Shown: positions 1 through 5,984, counted from the stretch's first letter. The stretch is DNA of 6,455 nucleotides from Actinomycetales bacterium (GCA_024641895.1 JAHECE010000151.1:1-6455), one strand, 5' to 3'. The notes: generated from the letters alone by a model not told the origin. Translations and numbers: made by a program.

Positions 1-79
1 GGACGCGGGCGGCCAGCGCGGCGTCGAGGCAAGGCCCGGCAGCGTCCGGGGTAGCAGCGTCCGGGGCGGCGGCGGCCAC
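1..79 (-). CDS. Probable phospho-sugar mutase, N-terminal fragment (runs off window)
   Basis: Only 26 codons are visible. They start at a GTG (79-77), four bases after the stop of the purine nucleoside phosphorylase gene, and the frame stays open to the window edge. The peptide begins with an Ala/Pro/Asp-rich tail containing two PDAA-like units (residues 6-9 and 11-14) and then LDAALAARV (residues 18-26). That ending resembles the short helix that opens actinobacterial phosphoglucomutase/phosphomannomutase-family proteins, and such a gene commonly follows PNP in this group (for example pmmB beside deoD in Mycobacterium tuberculosis). If correct, the enzyme would shift phosphate between C1 and C6 of hexoses, or C1 and C5 of pentoses. 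The catalytic serine loop and metal site lie outside the window, so the call rests on position and a short stretch of sequence. No clear Shine-Dalgarno precedes the GTG, which fits translational coupling to PNP. Confidence 0.5.
   Translation of the reverse strand, partial: MAAAAPDAATPDAAGPCLDAALAARV
39..66. repeat. 13-bp direct repeat, two copies, 15-bp period
   Basis: The sequence gcagcgtccgggg occurs at 39-51 and again at 54-66, separated by two bases. The 15-base period is five codons, and on the minus strand it encodes the PDAA-x-PDAA pattern in the N-terminal tail of the partial gene at 1-79. It looks like an in-frame duplication in a disordered tail and not a protein-binding site. Confidence 0.6.
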
Positions 80-83
80 CGGT

Positions 84-959
84 CTAGAGCGCCCGGACGA
101 TGCGGGCGAGGAGGTGGCCGACCCGCCCGGCGGCCGCGGCACCTGTCTCGATCACCTCGGCGTGGGACAGGGGAGTCGGGCTGATGCCGGCCGCGAGGTT
201 GGTCACGAGGGACATCCCGAGCACCTCGAGGCCGGCCTGCCGTGCGGCGATCGCCTCGAGCGCCGTCGACATCCCGACGAGGTGCCCGCCGATCCGTCTC
301 GCCATCTGCACCTCGGCCGGCGTCTCGTAGTGCGGTCCGCGGAACTGGACGTACACGCCCTCTTCCAGAGTGGCGTCGATCTCTCGGGCGAGGCCGCGAA
401 GCCGGGACGAGTAGAGGTCGGTGAGGTCCACGAACGTGGCGCCCTCCAGCGGGGAGGTGGCGGTCAGGTTGATGTGGTCCGAGATGAGCACCGGCGTGCC
501 AGGAGCCCAGGACTCCTCGATCCCACCGGCGCCGTTGGTCAGCACGACGATCCCGGCGCCGGCGGCGGCCGCCGTCCGGATGCCGTGGACCACCCGCCGC
601 ACGCCCTTGCCCTCGTACAGGTGGGTGCGGGCTCCGATGACGAGCGCATGCGCCCCCGTCGGCAGCAGGACCGACCGGATGGAGCCCACGTGCCCGGCGA
701 GCGCAGGCGCGCAGAAGCCGACGACGTCGCCGGCCGCGAACTCTGCCACCGTCTCGCCGAGCAGGTCCGCGGCGGCGGACCATCCGGAGCCGAGGACGAT
801 CGCCACCTCGTGCCGATCGACGCAGCTGAGTGCTCGGATCTGCGCCGCAGCGACCTCGGCGACGGTGAACGGGTCGGTGCCGGGGTGGTCGAGGTCCGGG
901 ACCTCACGGTCGGTGCCGGGGTGGTCGGGCTCACGGGCTGCGCCGGGCGCTGGGCTCAT
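84..959 (-). CDS. punA: Purine nucleoside phosphorylase (trimeric type)
   Basis: A 291-residue cytoplasmic enzyme that splits purine (deoxy)nucleosides with phosphate into free base and (deoxy)ribose 1-phosphate for purine salvage. The trimeric-PNP signatures appear in order: LGSGW near residue 56 (phosphate loop), GH at 89-90, ARTHLYEG at 110-117 (phosphate-binding Arg and His), LTNGAGGI at 140-147, the family signature GPHYETPAEV from 208, GMST at 229-232 with Glu235 at the purine-contact position, and SLVTN ending at Asn254. The core has normal length and ends a few residues after the last conserved block. Residues 1-30 are a Pro/Asp/Gly-rich tail with two DHPGTD units, not part of the fold. 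I chose the ATG at 959-957 because a TAGCGT hexamer sits seven bases upstream of it, as in leaderless transcripts, and no in-frame Met lies between it and the conserved core. It is divergent from the quinone dehydrogenase gene and is followed after four bases by a probable phospho-sugar mutase. The symbol could equally be deoD in other naming schemes. Confidence 0.96.
   Translation of the reverse strand: MSPAPGAAREPDHPGTDREVPDLDHPGTDPFTVAEVAAAQIRALSCVDRHEVAIVLGSGWSAAADLLGETVAEFAAGDVVGFCAPALAGHVGSIRSVLLPTGAHALVIGARTHLYEGKGVRRVVHGIRTAAAAGAGIVVLTNGAGGIEESWAPGTPVLISDHINLTATSPLEGATFVDLTDLYSSRLRGLAREIDATLEEGVYVQFRGPHYETPAEVQMARRIGGHLVGMSTALEAIAARQAGLEVLGMSLVTNLAAGISPTPLSHAEVIETGAAAAGRVGHLLARIVRAL
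872..927. repeat. 20-bp direct repeat in the PNP N-terminal tail
   Basis: The 20-mer ggtcggtgccggggtggtcg is present at 872-891 and 908-927, a 36-base (12-codon) period. It lies inside the PNP gene, where it duplicates DHPGTD near residues 12-17 and 24-29. Perfect nucleotide identity in third positions suggests a recent duplication and not protein-level convergence. Confidence 0.85.
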
Positions 960-966
960 GCGCGGG

Positions 967-972
967 ACGCTA
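967..972 (-). promoter_or_regulatory. Predicted -10 element of a leaderless PNP promoter
   Basis: On the minus strand TAGCGT (972 to 967) matches the actinobacterial -10 pattern TANNNT and lies seven bases before the ATG at 959. That spacing would put the transcription start on or next to the A of the start codon. I see no convincing -35 hexamer at 16-18 bases; the nearest candidate, TGGACG, is only 13 bases away. There is also no Shine-Dalgarno before the ATG. Confidence 0.5.
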
Positions 973-1021
973 CCGCCACCCGCCCCGTCCAGGGCGTGTG
1001 CGCCCCCGCCGCCCCTACCGG

Positions 1022-1027
1022 CACAAT
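1022..1027 (+). promoter_or_regulatory. Predicted -10 element of a leaderless lpdA promoter
   Basis: CACAAT is one mismatch from TACAAT and stands seven bases before the GTG at 1035, again the spacing expected of a leaderless mRNA. No Shine-Dalgarno is visible in the G-run that follows, and no -35 consensus is recognisable. If this is the promoter, the in-frame ATG at 1026-1028 overlaps the -10 and cannot be the start. Confidence 0.45.
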
Positions 1028-1034
1028 GCGGGGG

Positions 1035-2564
1035 GTGACGACGACACCCGGTCCCGCCCACCCCCGTGACGCGGCGGACGCCGTCGGCGCCGAGCCGACG
1101 GGGACGCCCCACCACCACGGCGCACCCCCGTCGCCCGAGGGGCTCTCCCTCGGGCGTGCCTCGCAGGTCCGTGAGGGCAGCCGCGTCGTCATCATCGGCG
1201 GCGGACCGGGCGGCTACGAGGCCGCGCTCGTGGCCGCGCAGCTCGGCGCGAGCGTCACGCTCGTGGAGCGTCAGGGCCTGGGCGGTGCGGCCGTGCTCAC
1301 CGACGTAGTGCCGTCCAAGACCCTCATCGCGACCGCCGAGTGGATGAACGTCACGGAGAACGCCGCAGAGCTCGGGATCCGGCCGGTCAGCCCGGGCGCG
1401 AGCGGCGGCTACGCCGTCGACCTCGCCCGGGTCAACCAGCGCGTGGTCGAGCTCGCGCGCGCGCAGTCGGCCGACATCCGCACCCGGCTGGAGCGCGAGG
1501 GCGTCCGCGTGCTCGACGGATCCGGCCGCCTCGACGGACCCGCCCGCGTGCTGGTCGAGTCCGACGGTACGACCGAGGCGATCGACGCCGACGTGATCCT
1601 GATCGCCACGGGTGCCCGCCCGCGGGTGGTGCGGGGCGCGGAGCCGGACGGCGAGCGCATCCTGACCTGGACGCAGCTCTATGGACTGACGGAGCTGCCG
1701 GAGCGACTCGTCGTCGTGGGCTCGGGCGTCACCGGGGCCGAGTTCGCCAGCGCCTACCGTTCGCTGGGCTCGGCGGTGGTGCTCGTCTCGAGCCGCGACC
1801 GGGTGCTCCCCGGCCAGGACGACGACGCCGCCGAGCTCATCGAGGGCGTGTTCCGCCGTCGTGGCATGGAGGTCATGTCCGGCTCGCGCGCGGTGGCGGC
1901 GCGGCGTTCCGGCGACGGCGTCGTCGTCGAGCTCGCGGACGGCCGCACGGCCCACGGGTCGCACTGCCTGATGGCGGTCGGTGCCGTGCCCAACACCGCG
2001 TCCCTCGGGCTCGAGGAGGCGGGGGTCGAGGTGTCCGACTCGGGCTACGTCCAGGTCGACCGTGTCTCGCGCACCACGGCCCGCGGTGTCTATGCCGCGG
2101 GTGACTGCACGGGCGTGCTCCCGCTCGCCTCGGTCGCGGCGATGCAGGGCCGGATCGCGATGTGGCACGCCCTGGGCGACGCCGTGTCCCCGCTCCAGCT
2201 CGCCAACGTCGCCTCGACCATCTTCACCGCCCCGGAGATCGCGACCGTCGGGCTCTCGGAGGAGCAGGTCCGCTCGTCCGCTTCGCCCGGGACGGTCACG
2301 TCGCTGCCGCTGGCGCGGAACGCCCGGGCAAAGATGCTCGGTATCGGTGAAGGCTTCGTCAAGGTCTTCGCCCAGGAGGGCTCCGGAGTCGTCCTCGGCG
2401 GCGTGGTCGTCGGGCCGCGGGCCAGCGAGCTGATCTTCCCGATCACCCTCGCGGTCGCGCACCGTCTCACGGTCGACCAGGTCGCGCTCGCCTTCACGGT
2501 CTACCCGTCGCTGACCGGTTCGATCGCCGAGGCGGCGCGGGTCCTCCACCAGTCGGCCGACTGA
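1035..2564 (+). CDS. lpdA: NAD(P)H-quinone dehydrogenase, LpdA-type flavoprotein
   Basis: A 509-residue member of the pyridine nucleotide-disulfide reductase fold that closely resembles, from memory, M. tuberculosis LpdA (Rv3303c). LpdA is an FAD enzyme that passes electrons from NAD(P)H to quinones and is not a true lipoamide dehydrogenase. FAD-binding GGGPGG lies at residues 55-60, NAD(P)H-binding GSGVTGAE at 229-236, and the second FAD motif YAAGD at 353-357. The C-terminal dimerisation domain runs from about 385 and includes IFTAPEIATVG and VYPSLTGS. Where classical members have a CxxxxC disulfide, this protein reads GGAAVLTDVVPSK (83-95), with no cysteine at either position. The usual catalytic His-Pro of the C-terminal domain is replaced by Tyr490-Pro491. 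The first 45 or so residues are a Pro/Ala/Gly tail with His26-28 and no counterpart in the family core. The start could be the GTG at 1035, preferred because of the -10 element seven bases upstream, or the ATG at 1026, which would add three residues. There is no other start before the FAD motif. It is divergent from PNP. Confidence 0.93.
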   Translation: MTTTPGPAHPRDAADAVGAEPTGTPHHHGAPPSPEGLSLGRASQVREGSRVVIIGGGPGGYEAALVAAQLGASVTLVERQGLGGAAVLTDVVPSKTLIATAEWMNVTENAAELGIRPVSPGASGGYAVDLARVNQRVVELARAQSADIRTRLEREGVRVLDGSGRLDGPARVLVESDGTTEAIDADVILIATGARPRVVRGAEPDGERILTWTQLYGLTELPERLVVVGSGVTGAEFASAYRSLGSAVVLVSSRDRVLPGQDDDAAELIEGVFRRRGMEVMSGSRAVAARRSGDGVVVELADGRTAHGSHCLMAVGAVPNTASLGLEEAGVEVSDSGYVQVDRVSRTTARGVYAAGDCTGVLPLASVAAMQGRIAMWHALGDAVSPLQLANVASTIFTAPEIATVGLSEEQVRSSASPGTVTSLPLARNARAKMLGIGEGFVKVFAQEGSGVVLGGVVVGPRASELIFPITLAVAHRLTVDQVALAFTVYPSLTGSIAEAARVLHQSAD

Positions 2565-2576
2565 GCGCCGACCCGG

Positions 2577-2596
2577 CCCTCGCGCTGACGCGCGGG
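2577..2596 (+). terminator. Weak hairpin after lpdA, possible terminator
   Basis: Thirteen bases beyond the lpdA stop, ccctcgcg (2577-2584) and cgcgcggg (2589-2596) can pair with one mismatch around a four-base CTGA loop. No U-tract follows, so an intrinsic terminator is only possible. It may simply be chance pairing in GC-rich DNA, but it lies between two genes and upstream of a separate predicted promoter. Confidence 0.25.
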
Positions 2597-2635
2597 ACCG
2601 TCCGAGGTTCCCCCGGGTGGCCCCGCCCGAGCCCT

Positions 2636-2641
2636 TAGGCT
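2636..2641 (+). promoter_or_regulatory. Predicted -10 element of a leaderless dapE promoter
   Basis: TAGGCT fits the TANNNT pattern and sits six bases before the dapE GTG at 2648, in the 83-base gap after lpdA. There is no purine-rich ribosome-binding site between them. This predicts a transcript starting at or next to the GTG. It would serve dapE and probably the two genes behind it. No clear -35 box is present. Confidence 0.55.
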
Positions 2642-2647
2642 CGGCGG

Positions 2648-3808
2648 GTGACCCCCCGACCAGCCGACGCCCGTGCCGATGACGAAGGTGTCGACGCCGC
2701 CGGAGCGGCCGGCCGGCCGCCGGTCCGGCTGCCGGACCTCGCGACCGTCGACGTCGTCGACCTCGCCCGGGCGCTGTGCGACATCCCCTCGGTGAGCGGG
2801 GACGAGGCGGTGCTCGCCGGCGCCGTCGCGGAGGCGCTGGCAGGCTACGAGCACCTCGAGGTCCTGCGGGACGGGAACGCCGTGGTCGCCCGGACCGGCC
2901 TCGGGCGCGCCCAGCGCGTCGTCGTGGCCGGACATCTCGACACCGTGCCCATCAAGGACAACGTCCCGGCGCAGGTCCGCGACCACGACGGCGAGACCGT
3001 CCTGTGGGGGCGCGGCTCGGTGGACATGAAGGGCGGGGTCGCCGTGCAGCTCGTGCTGGCGGCGACGCTCACCGCGCCGTCGGTGGACGTGACCTGGGTC
3101 TTCTACGATCAGGAAGAGATCGACGCCGACCTCAACGGGCTGGGCCGGCTCGTGCGGACGCACGCGGACTGGATCGCCGCGGACTTCGCCGTGCTCTGCG
3201 AACCGACGTCCGGGGCGATCGAGGGAGGCTGCAACGGCACGCTGCGCGCCGAGGTGCGCGTGCCGGGACGGTCCGCCCACACCGCGCGGGCCTGGAAGGG
3301 CGTCAATGCCATCCACGAGGCGAGCCACGTCCTCAACCGGCTGTCCTGGTACGAGCCGGCCGAGGTGGTCGTCGACGGTCTGCGCTACCGCGAGGGGCTC
3401 AGCGCCGTCGCCGTCCGAGGCGGCATCGCGAACAACGTCGTGCCGGACGAGTGCGTCGTCACCGTCAACTATCGCTTCGCGCCTAGCAAGAGCGTCGTCG
3501 ACGCCGAGGCCCACGTCCGGGAGGTCTTCGCCGGCTACGGCGTCGTCGTGACCGATCGCGCCCCCGGCGCGAGGCCCGGCCTGGACCACCCGATCGCGCG
3601 CTCGTTCGCCGAGACGGTGGCTCGCGCCACGGGGGCCGGGCCCGGACCCAAGTACGGCTGGACCGACGTCGCCCGCTTCGCCGAGCTCGGGGTGCCTGCG
3701 GTGAACTTCGGGCCCGGCGACCCGTCGCTCGCGCACGCCGACGACGAGCGCTGCCCGATCACCCAGATCGGTCACTGCGCCCGGTTGCTGGCCGAGTGGT
3801 TGTCATGA
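2648..3808 (+). CDS. dapE: Succinyl-diaminopimelate desuccinylase
   Basis: A 386-residue M20-family di-zinc hydrolase that removes succinate from N-succinyl-LL-diaminopimelate, giving LL-diaminopimelate for lysine and for peptidoglycan cross-links. The metal and catalytic residues are all visible: GHLDTVP at 95-101 (zinc ligand His96, Asp98), GSVDMKGG at 123-130 (bridging Asp126), DQEEID at 154-159 (catalytic Glu156, zinc ligand Glu157), CEPT at 184-187 (Glu185), RSAHTARAWKG from 208 (His211 of the dimerisation lid domain), and SLAHADDE at 360-367 (zinc ligand His363). The conserved core starts near residue 33; the first 30 or so residues are an Ala/Asp/Pro-rich extension. The GTG start is supported by a -10-like TAGGCT six bases upstream. 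The LOG-family gene begins 15 bases after the stop, a pairing also found (with genes between) in mycobacteria. All active-site residues are intact, so I expect a working enzyme. Confidence 0.96.
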   Translation: MTPRPADARADDEGVDAAGAAGRPPVRLPDLATVDVVDLARALCDIPSVSGDEAVLAGAVAEALAGYEHLEVLRDGNAVVARTGLGRAQRVVVAGHLDTVPIKDNVPAQVRDHDGETVLWGRGSVDMKGGVAVQLVLAATLTAPSVDVTWVFYDQEEIDADLNGLGRLVRTHADWIAADFAVLCEPTSGAIEGGCNGTLRAEVRVPGRSAHTARAWKGVNAIHEASHVLNRLSWYEPAEVVVDGLRYREGLSAVAVRGGIANNVVPDECVVTVNYRFAPSKSVVDAEAHVREVFAGYGVVVTDRAPGARPGLDHPIARSFAETVARATGAGPGPKYGWTDVARFAELGVPAVNFGPGDPSLAHADDERCPITQIGHCARLLAEWLS

Positions 3809-3823
3809 GGCCAGAGTTGGCTC

Positions 3824-4696
3824 ATGACACCGACTGACCTGCCACCCGGGCCCGCGAGCGCGGACGACGGCGCGGACGACGGCGCGGACGACGGCGCCGA
3901 CCGGGCCCGGCGGACTCGGCGGCACCACACGACGGGCCCCCTCACCCTCAGCGGGCGGCTGATCCCGGCCCAGACGGCGGATCAGCGGCTCCTGCAGCGC
4001 AGGGAGGACGTCGACTGGCTGCACGAGGACCCGTGGCGGGTGATGCGCATCCAGAGCGAGTTCGTCGAGGGCTTCGGCGCGCTGGCGGACGTCGGTCCGG
4101 CCGTGAGCGTCTTCGGCTCGGCCCGCCTGACCGGCGCGCACCCCGACTACGCGCGGGCCGAGTCGATCGGTGCGGCTCTCGCCTCTGCCGGGCTGGCGAC
4201 GATCACCGGCGGTGGCCCCGGGGCGATGGAGGCTGCCAACAAGGGCGCGACCGAGGCTGGCGGCGTGTCGGTCGGGCTCGGCATCGAGCTGCCCTTCGAG
4301 CAGGAGATGAACCCGTTCGTCGATCTGGCGATCAACTTCCGGTACTTCTTCGCCCGCAAGACGATGTTCGTCAAGTACTCGCAGGGCTTCATCGTCCTGC
4401 CGGGTGGGTTCGGTACCTTCGACGAGCTGTTCGAGTCCCTCACTCTCGTCCAGACCCGGAAGGTGACGTCCTTCCCGATCGTCCTCGTCGGCACCGACTA
4501 CTGGCGCGGGCTCCTCGACTGGCTCAGGGGGCCCGTGCTCGCGCAGGGAAAGATCTCGGCCACGGACCTCGACCTCATCGATCTGACCGACGACCCGCAG
4601 GAGGCCGTCGACATCGTCGTCCGGGCCGACAACGACCGACGTCGGCACGAGATGAAGGCGCAGCGTGATGCCGCCATCCACCACGGGGTCGACTAG
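3824..4696 (+). CDS. LOG-family (TIGR00730) nucleotide 5'-monophosphate phosphoribohydrolase
   Basis: A 290-residue protein with the lysine-decarboxylase-like Rossmann fold of LOG enzymes, which hydrolyse nucleoside 5'-monophosphates such as cytokinin ribotides into free base and ribose 5-phosphate. The core carries VFGSAR (96-101), TGGGPGAMEAANKGA (128-142), RKTMFVKYS (178-186) and the diagnostic PGGFGTFDE (193-201). By analogy with plant and fungal LOG proteins, Arg178 and Glu201 are the catalytic pair. Residues 40-90 (LSGRLIPAQTADQRLL to FVEGFG) match the longer actinobacterial subtype, whose mycobacterial member is Rv1205. Residues 13-24 are three ADDG repeats followed by an Arg-rich stretch, an unstructured tail. 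The start is the ATG 15 bases after dapE, with only a weak GAGG (3807-3810) overlapping the dapE stop. The 3' end overlaps the next gene, so the three are probably co-transcribed. Older databases may call such proteins lysine decarboxylases, which is incorrect for this motif. The natural substrate cannot be read from sequence. Confidence 0.93.
   Translation: MTPTDLPPGPASADDGADDGADDGADRARRTRRHHTTGPLTLSGRLIPAQTADQRLLQRREDVDWLHEDPWRVMRIQSEFVEGFGALADVGPAVSVFGSARLTGAHPDYARAESIGAALASAGLATITGGGPGAMEAANKGATEAGGVSVGLGIELPFEQEMNPFVDLAINFRYFFARKTMFVKYSQGFIVLPGGFGTFDELFESLTLVQTRKVTSFPIVLVGTDYWRGLLDWLRGPVLAQGKISATDLDLIDLTDDPQEAVDIVVRADNDRRRHEMKAQRDAAIHHGVD
3860..3895. repeat. Three tandem 12-bp repeats at the start of the LOG-family gene
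   Basis: The unit gcggacgacggc is repeated exactly three times (3860-3871, 3872-3883, 3884-3895) and encodes ADDG three times at residues 13-24. A degenerate partial copy follows. Whole-codon periodicity means that gain or loss of a unit would only change tail length, so this site may vary between strains. Confidence 0.9.
4654..4658 (+). promoter_or_regulatory. Ribosome-binding site for the membrane protein, inside the LOG gene
   Basis: GAAGG lies six bases before a GTG (4665) and nine before an adjacent ATG (4668). It is the best Shine-Dalgarno match near these starts. The competing GTG at 4701, just past the LOG stop, has only a short AGG three or so bases away. This favours a start overlapping the LOG gene, hence translational coupling. 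Confidence 0.5.
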
Positions 4697-5936
4697 GTCG
4701 GTGGCGGTCGGGCGGGCGGGGCGTCCGATCCTTCGTGGACCTGCGGCATGGCCCTGGTGGCTTCAGGTCCTCGCGGTCTACGGGCTGACCCGGATCTGGT
4801 CGACGGGGGTGCTCCTCGCGGCCGCCGCAGGCCAGCCCGAGAGCTACTGGGGCGCTGCCCGGCCGGACTACGCGACGTTCGCCGGGCTGTTCTGGGACGG
4901 CAGCTGGTACAAGGCGATCGCCGAGGACGGGTACCCGGTCACGCTGCCCGTCGACCCCGGCGGCGCGGTCCAGCAGAACGCCTGGGCCTTCTTCCCGCTG
5001 TTCCCGATGCTCGTGCGGGTGCTGACGGAGGCCACCGGGGGCTCGTGGACGGTGATCGCCCCGACGACGGCGCTCCTGCTCGGGGCCGGCGCCGCCCTCG
5101 TCCTCTACCGGCTCATCCAGCCGCAGGTGGAGGCACGGCGCGCGGCTGGTGCCGACCTGCCGGGCGGCCGCCGGATCGCACTGTCGACAGTCCTGCTCGT
5201 CGGCCTTCACCCGGCCGCTCCCGTCCTGCAGGTGGCGTACAGCGAATCGCTCGCGCTGCTGCTCATCGCGCTGACCTTGCTGCTCCTTGTGCGGCGCCGC
5301 TACCTGTGGGCCGTCCCGGCCGTGCTGGCCGTCGGCTTCACCCGTGCCGTCGCGCTGCCGCTGGCCGTCGTCGTCGTGGTCCACCTCGCGCTGCGGTGGC
5401 GCGACCACCGCGCGGGTCGGGAGGCCTTGACCCGGGGTGCCGTCGCTCGGATCGGTGCCCTCGCCGTCGCTGCCGGACTGTCCGGGATCGCCTGGCCCGT
5501 CGTCGTCGGTGCTGCAACGGGCGTGCCGGACGCCTACGTCCAGGTCCAGGCCGCCTGGCGTGGGACGTTCAGCTCGGCGCCGGTGGTGCCGTGGTTCGAG
5601 ATGGCCGAGTACCTCATGGGCCGGGCGGGGCTCCTCGTGCTCCTGCTGGCTGTCGGCGCTGTCATGAGCCTCGCCTTCTCGCGGGCCGCGGGCTCCGCAG
5701 GTCCGGAGGTGCAGGCCTGGGGGATCTGCTACCTCGCCTACCTCCTGCTCGTGGCCTTTCCCCAGAGCTCGCTGATCCGTTTCCTGATCCTGGCCTTCCC
5801 CCTCGGCGTGGCCACGGCGGTGCTCGCACGGACGCCGCGGCGGCTCGCGGTCGTCGCCGGCACCTTCGCGATCCTGCAGTGGGCGTGGGCGATCTGGTTG
5901 TGGCAGCTGCTGGAGCCGACCGCCTGGCCGCCCTGA
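4668..5936 (+). CDS. Polytopic membrane protein, PIG-V-like putative mannosyltransferase (GT-C type)
   Basis: A 422-residue integral membrane protein with about nine or ten hydrophobic segments, roughly at residues 30-53, 130-149, 170-190, 193-209, 213-241, 262-284, 319-337, 349-364, 369-386 and 392-413. The loop after the first segment holds FWDGSWYKAIAEDGYP (75-90), then FFPLFP (108-113) and AYSES (190-194). These resemble the motifs of PIG-V, the GPI mannosyltransferase II family, in which an acidic residue of the first extracytoplasmic loop (here Asp77) is thought to be catalytic and the sugar donor is a polyprenyl phosphate. The bacterial acceptor is unknown; transfer to a cell-wall glycan, lipoglycan or protein is only an inference. 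The start overlaps the LOG gene by 29 bases. ATG 4668 is chosen for its GAAGG site; GTG 4665 or GTG 4701 remain possible. Family membership is fairly secure, catalytic role much less so. Confidence 0.8.
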   Translation: MPPSTTGSTRSVAVGRAGRPILRGPAAWPWWLQVLAVYGLTRIWSTGVLLAAAAGQPESYWGAARPDYATFAGLFWDGSWYKAIAEDGYPVTLPVDPGGAVQQNAWAFFPLFPMLVRVLTEATGGSWTVIAPTTALLLGAGAALVLYRLIQPQVEARRAAGADLPGGRRIALSTVLLVGLHPAAPVLQVAYSESLALLLIALTLLLLVRRRYLWAVPAVLAVGFTRAVALPLAVVVVVHLALRWRDHRAGREALTRGAVARIGALAVAAGLSGIAWPVVVGAATGVPDAYVQVQAAWRGTFSSAPVVPWFEMAEYLMGRAGLLVLLLAVGAVMSLAFSRAAGSAGPEVQAWGICYLAYLLLVAFPQSSLIRFLILAFPLGVATAVLARTPRRLAVVAGTFAILQWAWAIWLWQLLEPTAWPP

Positions 5937-5953
5937 TGCCCTGGCCGGTGGCC

Positions 5954-5959
5954 TAGAAT
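5954..5959 (+). promoter_or_regulatory. -10 element of the DUF3117 promoter
   Basis: TAGAAT, a near-ideal actinobacterial -10 hexamer, lies 18 bases after the stop of the membrane gene and is the most AT-rich spot in the area. Transcription would begin about 5966, leaving a leader of roughly 60 bases before the ATG at 6028. The -35 region is poor; CTGATG (5933-5938) is only a three-of-six match with a short 15-base spacer. Confidence 0.6.
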
Positions 5960-5964
5960 GGTCC

Positions 5965-5984
5965 CGCTGGTCGCAGTTCCAGCG
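5965..5984 (+). other. Small hairpin at the predicted 5' end of the DUF3117 transcript
   Basis: CGCTGG (5965-5970) and CCAGCG (5979-5984) form a perfect six-base stem around an eight-base loop, right at the predicted transcription start. It could stabilise the 5' end of the mRNA or be an operator. The short stem could also be chance. The rest of the leader contains a run of seven C (5993-5999). Confidence 0.35.

Noticed and set aside
114..1034. Plus-strand frame open upstream of lpdA, suggesting a much longer fusion protein
   Set aside because: This stretch is the antisense shadow of PNP, with unnatural composition, and the predicted lpdA promoter lies at its end.
84..2549. A minus-strand open frame of 821 codons that joins PNP to a long upstream segment antisense to lpdA
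   Set aside because: Only the last 291 codons are PNP. The upstream part is Arg/Asp/Gly/His-rich with no domain and mirrors the well-supported lpdA codons; long antisense frames are expected at this GC content.
2501..3775. Minus-strand open frame of 424 codons opposite dapE
   Set aside because: DapE shows every catalytic residue on the plus strand; the antisense product has no recognisable domain.
3860..3895. Tandem repeat considered as a CRISPR or regulatory iteron
   Set aside because: There are no spacers, the period is 12 bases, and it is in frame as ADDG codons inside a coding region.
3803..4684. Minus-strand open frame of 293 codons opposite the LOG gene
   Set aside because: It follows the LOG gene almost exactly and is explained by codon bias of the real gene.
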